Positions 45,898 to 56,964 of a stretch of 64,000 nt of DNA are shown piece after piece; within the stretch, counting starts at the first letter, position 1; each line of letters opens with the position of its first letter. The position numbers were made by a program, and so were the translations under genes. The notes below the pieces were generated by a model. The model had not been told where the DNA came from and did no database searches. It was given only the letters and a program-made list of their open reading frames with translations. Source of the DNA: Anaeramoeba flamelloides (taxonomy: Eukaryota > Metamonada > Anaeramoebidae); the NCBI GenBank assembly GCA_027625915.1, contig JANTQA010000023.1, positions 8,928,001-8,992,000 on the forward strand, in the 5' to 3' direction.

Positions 45898-47643
45898 ATT
45901 GGATATTTTAAAATTATAAAAAATATGAAGATAATAAAATTGAATTTTTAATTGAGTAATTTTTATAATATATTTTTTTTTTGAAAACAAAAACTCTAAG
46001 TTTTTTATAATTAAAAAAAAATTTTTTTTTTTTTGAAAAAAAACATTTTAATAGGAAACTCTAGTAAAAATTTTTTGAATTTTTTTAGCATTTTTTTAAT
46101 ATTTTTCTAGTGATTACACTATCAAAAATTTGAAAAAATGAATATTTAGATAAAATAAGATGAGGTTTAATAATTTTTTTTCAAAATATCGGTTATGTGA
46201 ATTTTTTTTTCTGTTAAATTAGAAAAAAATGAAATTTTACTAGAGTTTTCCAATTAAAAAAAAAATTTTTTTTAAACATTGTTTTTCAGTGAGAATAAAA
46301 TTAAAAATCATTTTTTTGAGATGTTTAAAAAAATTTTTTTTTATTTCAAAGTTACCAATTTTTAGTACATTTAAAAAAAAATTTGAAAAAAATTTTTTTA
46401 TATACATTTTTTAAAATTTTCAATTTTGAAAAAAGTCAAAAACGCCCATTTTAAATACAAAATAATTACGAAATCACTTACCCTCATAAAGTTTAAATTT
46501 TAAAAAGTTACAAAAAAATCAAAATAAAAAATTTTTTTAAAAAATTTTTTGTCTATTTTAAAAAGATTTTAAATTAGTGTTTTTTTCAACTAATATATAG
46601 TTAAACTTATGTATTTTTATATTTAACTTGGATCAAAGCCAAAATAAAGATAATTTTTTTTTTTTTTAATGTTATAAAAAAAAATTTCAAATTTAGAAAT
46701 TTATAACTATTTTATTTTCAAATATATTACTTATATAATATTTGAGTAAAAAAATATGGGAAAATCAAAAGAGTAGTAAAAAAATTTTCAAAAAAAAATA
46801 TTTTTTTAAACCTTAATTTTTTCAATTTTTTTCACCAAAATCATATTTTTGATCAAAAAATACCCTAGTAAAATGATCTTAAAAACGTTAAAAAAAATAT
46901 TATTTTTGTGTTAAAATGGACCTTTTTTAGAAATGAAAAATTCAAAATTTCAAAAAAAAAATTTTTTTTTGACGAAAAATCGAAAATGGGGAATAACTTC
47001 TAAACTAGAGGAGATAAAGCGCTCTAAACTTGAAAAATAAATTTTTAAGATAAATTAGAGGTTATAAAAATGAATAATTCGCACAGATATCCTATATTTA
47101 AAATTGTGATTTTTTTCAATTTATACTTGTGTATAGGAGATACAGAGATCATCTGGATTAGAATTAGTTATTTAATTTTCTTTTACAGTCAGTTTCACTT
47201 TTGAGACCCTGACTGCAACAATATTTATGGTATAAAAAAATCTCAAATCACAAGTATAAATTGAAAAAAATTGAATTTACAAATATTCAATCTCTGGTAG
47301 AATTACTCATCGTTCCAAAATCAAAATAATCTGAAACATTTATTTTTCAAGTTTAGAGCTCTGTATCTCCTCTAGTTTAGAAGTTATTCTCAATTTTCGA
47401 TTTTTTATCAAAAAAAATTTTTTTGAAATTTTGAATTTTTCATTTCTAAAAAAGGTAAATTTTAACACAAAAATAATTTTTTTTTGATATTTTAAAGATA
47501 ATCTTACTAGGGTAATTTTTGATTAAAAATGTGATTTTGGTGAAAACAATTGAAAAAATTAAGGTTTAAAAAAATATTTTTTTTTTGAAAATTTTTTTAC
47601 TACTCTTTTGATTTTCCCATTTTTGATTTACTCAAATTTTATA

Positions 47644-47841
47644 CAGACAGTTTCACTTTTAAGGCACACACTTTCATCAAAATTTAAGGCACAATAAAAA
47701 TCTCAAATTAAGGCATAAAATTCAAATTCTAGTAAAAATAAATTGTAAAAAATAAATTTCCAAATTTTGTGCCTTAATTTGAGGTTTATATTGTGCCTTA
47801 AATTTCGTTGTAAGTTTGTGCCTTAAAAATGAAACTGACTG
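47644..47841. mobile_element. 198-bp hairpin MITE, copy 2, inside the palindrome's right arm
   Basis: Ends are CAGACAGTTTCACTTTTAAG and, read back, CAGTCAGTTTCATTTTTAAG, with TA on each side. The left arm keeps the empty site (about 46725-46745), so insertion followed palindrome formation. Confidence 0.92.
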
Positions 47842-48723
47842 TATTTATAATATATTTTAAACTATAATAGTTATAAATTTTTTAATTTTGAAAATTTTTT
47901 TTTATTTTTTTTTTTCACTTTTCTCCAAGGTTAAATATAAAAATACATAAGTTACTGTGAATATTAGTTGATAAAATGAAATATATTAATCTATTTGATA
48001 TAGACAAATTTTTTTTTTCAAAAATTTTTTATTTTTATTTTTGTTGTGAAGTTTTTAAATTTAAACTTTATGAGGTTTAGAGGTTTCGAAAATATTTAGA
48101 ATTTAAAATGGGTGTTTTTGACTTTTTTCAAAATTGAAAATTTCAAAAAATGTTATTAAAAAATTTTTTTCAAAATATTTTTTAAAGAACTAAAAATTGG
48201 TAACTTTGAAATAAAAAAATTTTTTTTTAAACATCTAAAAAAAAATGATTTTTATTTTTAATTTAAGTGAAAAAACAATGTTTAAAAAAAAAATTTTTGT
48301 TTTTAATAGGAAAACTCTAGTAAATTTTCATTTTTTTCTAATTTATCATAAAAAAATTCACATTATAGATATTTTGAAAAAAAAATTATTATATCTCATC
48401 TTATTTTATCTAAATATTCATTTTTTCAAATTTTTGATAGTGTAATCACTAGAAAAATATTAAAAAATGCTAAAAAAATTCAAAAAAATTTTTACTAGAG
48501 TTTCCTATTAAAATGTTTTTTTTCAAAAAAAAAATATTTAATAAACTTTTTTTCAATTCAATTTTAAATTTTTAAAAATTTTTTTACAATGAAAAAAAAA
48601 ATTAATCGAAAAAAAACTTTGAGTTTTTTTTTTTCAAAAAAAAAATATATTATAAAAATTACTCAATTAAAAATTCAATTTTATTATCTTCATATTTTTT
48701 ATAATTTTAAAATATCCAATAAT

Positions 48724-48800
48724 TACTCATTAGCTCAGCGGTAGAGCACCGAGATCTCAAAATTTGAAAAGTGTGTAGCCGGAGTTAGATTCCTGATTAG
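48724..48800 (+). ncRNA. tRNA-like sequence, right palindrome arm
   Basis: Same A box, TTAGCTCAGCGGTAGAGCA (about 48730-48748). GGAGTTAGATTCCTGA about 35 bp on is close to the B-box consensus GGTTCGANTCC, better than in the left arm. Acceptor strands (CTCAT and the region after CCTGA) do not pair, so a working tRNA is unlikely. It could serve as a Pol III promoter reading outward. Confidence 0.55.
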
Positions 48801-48977
48801 ATCAATTAAATTAATCGGTTTTTTTTATTTTTTTTAAAATTTTTTATATATAATTTGATCGGTTAAAGTGTACATGTTTGTTATCTGAATTTGCCTTTAA
48901 ATCTTTTCAAAAATTCAAATCCTCTTAAGGTACCAAAATTCAGATAAATTCTGGTAACTAAGTAGTTTTTTCCGTAT

Positions 48978-49054
48978 GGGGGGGGGGGGTCATTATAAAA
49001 ACAATATAAAAACAATCTCAATTTTTCATTTTTTTTTTTTTTTGGGGGGGGGGG
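48978..49054. repeat. G-runs and a T(15)G(11) junction
   Basis: G(12) at 48978-48989 and T(15) passing into G(11) at 49029-49054, both in the right palindrome arm. The matching place in the left arm has no G-run but a short GGCCCC, so the G-runs expanded after duplication. Confidence 0.8.
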
Positions 49055-49509
49055 TCTAATATTTTTCAAGTTATTGCCCAAAATTGCTGTGAAAAATCAC
49101 AATTAAAAAATTTGAATATAAAAATCGATTTTGGGCAATATCTCGAAAACTAGACGTCCTAGTGGCTTCTAAACACAAAAAATCGAAATTTAAGAAAATT
49201 TTGAATTTGTTGAGCAATAAAATAATTTTTAATCCCAATTTTATATTTACTCTTGTGTTTAAGTTAAAAATTTTGGAATTTTTTTTACAAAATATTGTTA
49301 CAAGAATTAGTAAATTTTGTGGCTTAATTTGAGATTTTTGAAACTTACATTTTGTAAAAAAATTGTGTCTTAAAAGTCGAACTGGCTGGATTATATTTGA
49401 CGAAATCTTTTTTGGTAAACAGTTCAGAGAATCATTCACTTTTCGGGGTGTGATTCCACACCGATTGTTATTTTGGGATACTTTTGTGAAAGGTTTTCCT
49501 CAACTATTA

Positions 49510-49703
49510 CAGTCTGTTCCACTTTTAAGGCACAAACTTTCAACGAAATTTAAGGCGCAAAAAAAAAAATCAAATTAAGGCACTAATTTCAGATTCTAGT
49601 AAAATGAATTGTCAAAAAAAAATCAAAATTTTGTACCTTAATTTGAGATTTTTTTGTACCTTAAATTTCGTTGAAAGTTTGTGCCTAAAAGTGGAACTGG
49701 CTG
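49510..49703. mobile_element. 198-bp hairpin MITE, copy 3
   Basis: Ends CAGTCTGTTCCACTTTTAAG and, read back, CAGCCAGTTCCACTTTTAG, flanked by TA. It lies 120 bp outside the palindrome. Confidence 0.88.
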
Positions 49704-52449
49704 TAGACCCAATTTTCATAATTTTTTTCCAAATCAAATTAACTTGAAAGTCGTGATTTAATCATGAAATCAATTTTTTTGAAATTTAAAAACAAATTAT
49801 TTATTATTTTCCAAATTTTCCAAAAACATTTTTAAGATTTTGAAAAAAAACAAGATGTTTTTCGTGGTTAAAATTGTAATTTGATCGTATAAAGCCCTTT
49901 TTCAAAAAAAAAAATCGTTCAATAAAGAATTTCGAAAGAAATCCCAAGGTCTACTCATTGAGAATTAAATAAAATACATAACAATTTTCCTAATATTTCC
50001 AATTAAAAATCTTAAACTTGATTTTTTTCAGATCCGGTATTTTTTTCACTACTTGAATTTAATTTCTACTGAAATAATCGGAAAGCTGTTCATATCAAAA
50101 AAATCGAATTTTAATTTTTTAAGATCTGAGATTATTGTTTTATCCCAAATTTTAAAATAGTACTGTTCTTTTTGATTTATTCTAGACTATTGTTCAAATA
50201 TTTTTTTTTGCTTTAAATACAATTATTTGTTCTGAAAAATGCGTTAAATTGTTGGAATAAGAATATGACTGGTTCAAAATTGGCCTCTACTTTCAAAAAA
50301 TCCACAATATACATTTTACTTACAATATCAAGAAGTTAACTTTCGCAATACATTTAACCTTATTTTTTTTATTGGATCACGGATTAGTTGTTGAATTGGA
50401 ACAAGATGAAAAAAAGCTGATGATAGAATTTTGAAACACAGGTTTTATGCTTTGATCAGTCGTTTTTTTGATCACTTTCTACCCAACTTCTTGCGGTCGG
50501 TCAAAATGTGATTAATAAATCCAATTTGGGTTGGTTTTAATCGGTTTCTGTGAAGCATAATCCCACAAGTCATGAAGTTTTAAAGAAAATTATGAAGACT
50601 TTTTTGACTCCCACTCACTCAAAATTTTTTCAACCATCAATCTCACAAAACCAACTCAATGTTCTCAAAGGAAATTTAATTCAAAAACAGATTTTGTTAC
50701 TTTCTCAGAAATTTACTTCTCTTGATATTTGATTGTCAAAAAAAGATCTACTTGTATTTGAATTAACAAAGGGAGAAGAATTTCACTTCCTTTCCCCATT
50801 CCCTTTTTCTATTATAAATAGAGTTTTCAAAGAAGTAGGTTGTAAGTTTGTGGTTCTATTTGAAATAAGGTAATTGAAAAAAAAGTGAAATTGTTCCCTA
50901 TTTTTAATGCAAATACCAGCAATTTAATGAAGATCGATCAACAGTAGGATTTTGATTGTTGATTTTATTTTTAACACAGTGCCCACTAATCCTTTTAATT
51001 GAAACTTTTGGACATTAGTTCAATTTTAGAGACTTTAACTGTTTTTGTCAACAAGATCATTAAATAAAAAAAGAGAGAGAATGTGGAAATGTACAAGTTT
51101 TTATTCAAAGAAATGAAGATAACTATAAAACTTGCAAAAGAAAACGTAAGCATTTAAATTGGGATTAGAGGTGATTGTTGGAAATCATTGCATATCAAGA
51201 TAAATTTTTGGGAACAAATTGTAAATTCCAAATTTACAAAGTCCGAATAAATTTTTTTTGTTAAAAATAAAATCCAATGAGATTGTAAATTCTCCATCGT
51301 ATACGGTATATGTTTGTGGTTGTTTTTGGATCTTGTTTTGCAAAACCTTATTGGAGAAAAATAATTTTTTAAAGTAAAAAAATCACAAATTTGAATATAA
51401 AATCTACAAATTACAAAAAAGGATTGATTTGATGTAAATTCCCTTTTCCGTCGAATAGGAATAATGTTTTTTTCGGATCTTCTAATAACACACAAGAATT
51501 ATTTCAAAAATCAAATAGATTTATTGTTGTCTTCAAGAAAAAGGACAACAAGAAGAAGGTTCATTCTCTGAATTATCTTTTTTTATCTTTATTTATGAAA
51601 GGGTTTGCGGTTTTGGATTTAACTAAAGAGGAAATTTAGGCTGTAAAATCCTTGATTTGATGCAGTTTTCCTGCCGTTTCTTACTGGAAAAACGGAATTG
51701 TCATAAACTCAAAAAGACTCTTTTTGAAACTTTTCCTTACAAAACTTTGATCGTGAGACTAATTACAAACAAGGATTGGAGACGGAACTTTTGTTGGTTA
51801 GTGTAATTATTTAATTAGTTACAAAGAATTGAACATTTTTCTTAGTTCTTGGAAAAAGTTACCAAGAAACAAGTCTGTTACCCAAATGTGCACAACTATG
51901 TTGCATTATGTCTTGGTAAATTATTCACAAATTTGGGGAGGACATAAAAACAAAAAGGTTTGTTCCTATTTCCCACTTTTTCAGTTTTTCTTTTTGATTT
52001 TTTTTTGGGAAAAAAATTCTTAAAATATATTCCATCAAAGTGATTAATTTTGCAATAAATATAACTTTTGATGAAAATTAAAACTATTTTCTATGACTCA
52101 AAAAGATTGTAGAACTACATATTATTTTCTAAAAACTTTCGCAAAAAGTTTGAAAAATTCCCAAATTCTTCCTGTTTTCTGATATTTAAATACTAACGAT
52201 CTTCTAAAGTTATGGAATTTTTAAAAAAGTAAAGGGAAAATATTTTTTATATTTGTTAAAGTAAACAATTTAAAGACAATTTTGAACAATTTAATCCACT
52301 TTTACGAAAAATTGCTTTTTGTTCACTCACAATTATTTTTTGAATTTAAAAAATTTCATTTCTTTTTTATATAGAAATTTTAAAATTTTTTTTTTTTTTT
52401 TTTTTTTTGTTTGTTTGTTTGTTTTGGACTCATTTCTACCATTGTAACA
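49704..52449. other. Gene-poor spacer before GSK3
   Basis: Mostly A/T-rich. At 50755-50960 a fragment resembles the interior of the 704-710-bp element (GAAGTAGGTTG, TTTGTGGTTCTATTTGAAA). Frames at 50550-50732 (HNPTSHEVLKKIMKTF) and 51829-52023 are less biased than usual but show no known motif and no splice partner. The GSK3 promoter should lie near 52.3-52.45 kb, where a T-run (52389-52408) is the only feature seen. Confidence 0.4.
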
Positions 52450-53843
52450 ATGTCACTCATATATCATCTTCAACAACAGTGTAATTGTGACCAACTTAAA
52501 TTGTTAGGTGCTGGTGCATTTGGTGTTGTTTATAAGGCTAGATCGCTTTTAAATGGACACCGCTTTGCAATTAAAACAGTTTATATGGATCCTCGTTATC
52601 ATGTAATAATTTTTGCTCGCTTTTTACTTTTGCAATTCACAAAAACACAAAATACAAACAATTTTTTGTTCTTTTTTGTTTTTGGAAATTGAAAAATTTT
52701 AAAATATTTATTTTTTTTTTTTTATTCCATTTTTGTGTGCCTTCAAAAAAACAATCAAATTACTTAACAAACATTCTTCATTTCCTTTTCTCAAAACTAA
52801 ACAAAAAAAATAAAAAAAAAAATAAAAAATAGAATCGAGAACTCCAAGTAATGAAAAAAGTCAAACACAGAAATATTGTAAAACTTGAAAACTATTTTTA
52901 TACAAAAAAAAATGTAAGTTTCTCCCTATAACAACAAGAAGAAAAAAAAAAAATTATTTTGCTGATCTTAAAAAACTATTTTGCTTTTGTACCCAAAAAA
53001 AAAAAAAATACCAAAAAAACAAAAATACCAAAAAAAAACCAAAAATAATAGAAAAAACAAGTTTATCTTCACTTAGTTCTCGAGTATGTTCCCAAGACTG
53101 TTTCTCAGTTAACACAATATTACCGCAACCAATTAAACGATGTTCCCATGATCTTGGCAAAGGTCTACACATACCAATTGTGCCGAGCTGTCGCCAAGCT
53201 TCATCGTTTAGGCATTTGCCATCGAGACATCAAGCCTGACAACATTTTGATCTCTCCAAGGACCTCCGAATTGAAGCTCTGTGATTTTGGAAGCGCAAAG
53301 GTTTTAAAAAAAGGCGACAAGAACACATCTTATATCTGCTCGAGGCACTACCGCGCACCTGAACTCATCTTTGGCTCTACCGAATATGACACACAGATCG
53401 ACATGTGGTCCATCGGCTGTGTGCTTGCAGAGCTCTTAACGGGCCAAACGCTTTTCCCAGGCAAATCAGGTATTGGGCAATTGGTTGAAATAATCAAGGT
53501 GCTCGGGACACCCACCGAGAATGATTTGTCTTCGATGAACAAGAACTATACCAATTTCAATTTACCAAAAATCGATCCACGGCCATGGAAGCAAATCGTC
53601 CATTCAAGGGTCCCCGAAGAGGCAACCGATCTCCTCTCAAAATTCCTCAGATACGACCCTAAATCAAGAATAAGCGCATTGGACGCATGCGCTCATCCCT
53701 TTTTCAACGAATTGAGAAACCCAAACACCAAATTGCCCAACCAACGAGACTTGCCAGAATTATTTGACTTTGACGCCGAGGAATTGAACTCGGTAAAACC
53801 CCAAATTAGAAAGATTTTGGTTCAAAAGTCAAAATTCAACTAA
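52450..53843 (+). CDS. Glycogen synthase kinase 3 (GSK3/shaggy), three exons
   Basis: Ser/Thr kinase of the CMGC group, acting on pre-phosphorylated substrates in cytosol and nucleus. Exons 52450-52602, 52833-52913 and 53052-53843 (introns 230 and 138 nt, GTAATA...ATAG and GTAAGT...ATAG, all phase 0) give 341 residues. Seen in order: glycine loop [14 protein letters not shown]-binding Lys in FAIKTV; NRELQVM (Arg of the phosphate pocket); HRDIKPDN catalytic loop; CDFGSAK (DFG and pocket Lys); activation loop [16 protein letters not shown] with the regulatory Tyr; and the GSK3-specific end [19 protein letters not shown] then DLPELFDF. All catalytic and primed-substrate residues are kept. The N-terminus before the kinase domain is only about 18 residues, so no inhibitory Ser9-like site is seen. 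The ATG is the first in frame after an AT-rich tract. Exon 3 is markedly richer in G/C at third codon positions than neighbouring genes. Confidence 0.96.
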
Positions 53844-55393
53844 TTCTGAGGATCAACCTGAGCTCAGATTTGATTCTCCACACTTTTGCCATATTAGAAT
53901 TAAAATTAAAATCAAAATCATCAACATCAACCATACTCTATGTTATTATTATTTTGATTCCTATTAATTTTAATTTCCTTACCTTTTCGAGTGAAAAATT
54001 CTAAATTAGATTAATTTCGTAATACAACTTACAAATTAAGATTTTTAATTATACCCCAATTATATAATGAATTTATGATTTATTTAGAATTTTATTTTTA
54101 AACATCAAAAAATTTAGTATTTATATTTTTGTAATTCTATAAAATTTCATTTTCTTTTTTATTATTTACAATACTATTTTTTTTTTGATGATAATTCTTC
54201 AATAAAGCTGAAAATATTCCGTTTTATATTTTTCATTTTTTATTTTTTTTTTGTTTTTTGGTTTTTGGTTTTTTGTTTTTGTTTTTTTTTTTTCTTGAAA
54301 ATGTGTTGTTTCGCCAGATGTCTTTGATTATAGATGAAATTGTAAATAAACAAGATCCAAAAAAAAACTCTTTTTCAGTCAAAATGGCTCAGTTTTATTG
54401 ACGAAATAAAACGTATTTGATGAGTTCAATCCATAACTCTTCTCAAACTATAATTTCAATTTTAAGATCAATATCATTTTATCTTATTTTATAAATTTTT
54501 TTTTTTGTATTTTCTTGATTTTTTTCTTATTTTAACAAAAGTCAATTTGAAAAAACTATTTATTTGAAACTTGAAATCATCTTTAAGGAAATTGAAGTAC
54601 TGGAATTTCTTTTAAAAATGATTACATTTAAAATAAAAAAATCTTCTCGTCAATATTTTTCATTTTCCAAAGAAATTAAGAAAATTTTCAAGAGAAGCTC
54701 CAATGAAAGGTGATCTTAAAACTTTTTTAAACAATTTATTTTTTTGGGAAATTTATACTAAACTAAAATTCAAAAATTTCCACACAGTTAAAACAGTCCA
54801 AGCAATTGCTATAATACAATTGTATTCAAACTAGAAATAATTTTGATTTTTGTAAAATATTGATAAATTCAAATATATTTGATAAAATTTTTACTTCAAT
54901 TTCTTATTTTGTAATCTCATATCTCAAGTTTTAAAACAACCCCAGAGAAAGAAACTTTTGAAACACAACCAATCTGACAAAGTTTTTTAACATTTAAAAG
55001 AATAAAATACTTTCTTCAAAGCTTATGTAAAACAATTTTAAAATCGAAAATGAAGTGAAAAATTTTTAGATATTTATTTGAATTTATCAGCAATTTAGTC
55101 ATTTTTTCATCTTTTTCGTTTTTGTTTTCATTTCATTTTTTGAATTATATAACTTTGTTTAGTTAGATCAATTTTTTTTTAAATACATTCTATTATGTTA
55201 AAGTTGAGTTGTTCCAAATAGAAGAACCCAAATAAAATTAATTGGTGGTATCTGACCATTTGATCGATCAATATTCCTAATAGAATTTCAACAAATTTAC
55301 TAATGTATTTTTTTGTTTTGCCCACCTCCAAAAATTTTAACACACTCTCGATTTATTTGTATTAATAAATTATTATTTTTTGTTTTGTGGTTA
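53844..55393. other. Gene-free spacer with a lone element end
   Basis: A/T-rich. A TAAAC-group end (AAACTCTTTTTCAGTCAAAA then TGGCTCAG) is at about 54366 with no partner found. At 55195-55345 there is a segment shared with 31.9-32.06 kb (TTTGATCGATCAA, TTTCAACAAATTTAC). No gene. Confidence 0.45.
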
Positions 55394-55844
55394 CAGTCTT
55401 TCCAAATCTACCATAAAATTTCAAATAAAACACAATTGATTTTTCAATTCTTATTTTTTATTTTCAAAAAATTCGGAAATAAGAGTTATTATTCAAAAAA
55501 AAATTTCAATAAATGAGCTATTATTCAAATTTTTACAACATCAAAAAAAAAAAAAAATTGAAGATTCTTGAAGCACTTTAAAATATTGTTCAAAAAAGGT
55601 AAATTTTTTAAAAGATTAGTAAATATTGATATTTTTTTGAGCGGTTTTGGATGGATAATATTTAAGTTTAATGGGATCTTGAGATTTTTTTTTTCGATTC
55701 TCCAAAATTTGAATAATAGCTCATTTATTAAAAAATTTTTTTGAATAATAACTCTTATTTCTAAATTTTTTGGAAATGGAAAATAAGAATAGAAAAATTA
55801 ATTGATTTTTATTTAAAAAAAATATGGTAGAATCGGAATGACTG
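55394..55844. mobile_element. TA-flanked inverted-repeat element, 451 bp
   Basis: Ends CAGTCTTTCCAAATCTACCA and, read back, CAGTCATTCCGATTCTACCA, with TA on each side. Arms of about 145-155 bp include AATAAGAGTTATTATTCAA and AATAAATGAGCTATTATTC, both present in inverse on the right. It is inserted beside a fragment of the 31.7-kb element family. Non-coding. Confidence 0.85.
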
Positions 55845-55976
55845 TATTATAATTTATAAACAATTGTTAATATTCCAATTAACGAATGATTCTAATTTAG
55901 CATTTCTTTGAGAATTAATTAAATAGGATTTTTTTTGCCAAAATTGAATATTGGCATGTTAAAAAGTTTGAATTGG

Positions 55977-56206
55977 GGCTTATTTGTTGCAAAATAAATG
56001 GAAAAAAAAATTCCATTCAGCTTTCCCAAAAAAATAGTTTCTAAAAAACCTAAAATTTCGAATTTTTTATTCCCGAATCAGCTTAAATTACTGATTTACC
56101 TTTGAGAATTGTGAACTTTTGCGAGTTGTTATCATTCTTGGAATGTGATTATTTTGGAAAGATGAATGGAAATTTTGATCTTTTTAATTTTACAATACAT
56201 ATCAGT
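55977..56206. mobile_element. 230-bp hairpin MITE-like element (copy 4)
   Basis: The left arm is GCTTATTTGTTGCAAAATAA then ATTCCATTCAGCTTTCCC. The right arm is GGAAAGATGAATGGAAATTT then TTTTTAATTTTACAATA. Same family as 2133, 3023 and 4918. Confidence 0.7.
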
Positions 56207-56928
56207 TTGTCTAGATATTGTTTTGATGGATATCAGCTCTAATACACATTTTATTATTTCTCTTATTTCGAAACAATCTGACTTTGGCTGATTCTTAAAA
56301 AAAAAAAAAGAATTTTTCATTTTTGACCGTAACACTTGAAGTGAAATGTGGTTTTTAATTACAAAATTGATAAAAAGATAAGATAATAAAAAACAAAGCA
56401 TAAAATTCATCAAATTAATTCTGAAAAAAAGGGTAAATAAATTATTTAAATATAAAAATAACACCCACCCCAATTATAAATCTGGAATTAACACACAACC
56501 GGAATTCTTTGATAATCGAAACCATGGAATTTAATTTTCACAACAAACATTTCTCAAAAATATATAAAATTTTTAAGAAAGATACTAACCACATATACTA
56601 ATAAACATGTGAATTATTCAATAATTATTTTTTCAATTTAAGGAGATAATTTCTAAATCTAAACAGGATAGACATTTCAAATGTCTTAAAAACTTTCACA
56701 TCAAAACATTTTAAATATTTCTAATAAATATTTAAATAATTGTTGTACTTTTGTTAAATTTATTTATATTTTTACTTTTTATTTTGATCCATTTTTTAAC
56801 ATACCCATTTAAAACAAAGTAATAAAGATACAATGTCTTGATGTATTTCGAAATTATCAAGTTTTGTCGAGTTATTAACATAAAAGGACATGTGGCCAAA
56901 TAATATGGAAAATTGATCAATATGTATC

Positions 56929-56964
<36 letters not shown>

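Larger units (their letters stand above)
45119..49388. repeat. 4.27-kb palindromic element with 198-bp-family ends
   Basis: Arms at 45293-47131 and 47249-49254 are reverse complements around a 117-bp spacer. Matching landmarks: AGGACGTCTAGTTTTCGAGA (45388) with TCTCGAAAACTAGACGTCCT (49140), the tRNA-like segments (45825-45897 and 48724-48800), and the inner ends TTATACTTGTG and CACAAGTATAA. The outer flanks are degenerate 198-bp-family sequences whose terminal motifs face out (CAGTAAGTTCCACTTTT at 45119; AAAAGTCGAACTGGCTG at 49372). The spacer holds another fragment (CAGTCAGTTTCACTTTTGAG, about 47195). The right arm is longer only because of a 198-bp hairpin insertion at 47644. No protein-coding gene was found in the arms. 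Confidence 0.9.

Noticed and set aside
48724-48800. A functional tRNA gene
   Set aside because: The D-arm is perfect, but acceptor, anticodon and T-stems do not pair, and the left-arm copy lacks the B box.
54366-54392. A complete TAAAC-end transposon starting here
   Set aside because: Only the left end was found; no matching right end within the next 2 kb. The end at 33699 is alone in the same way.
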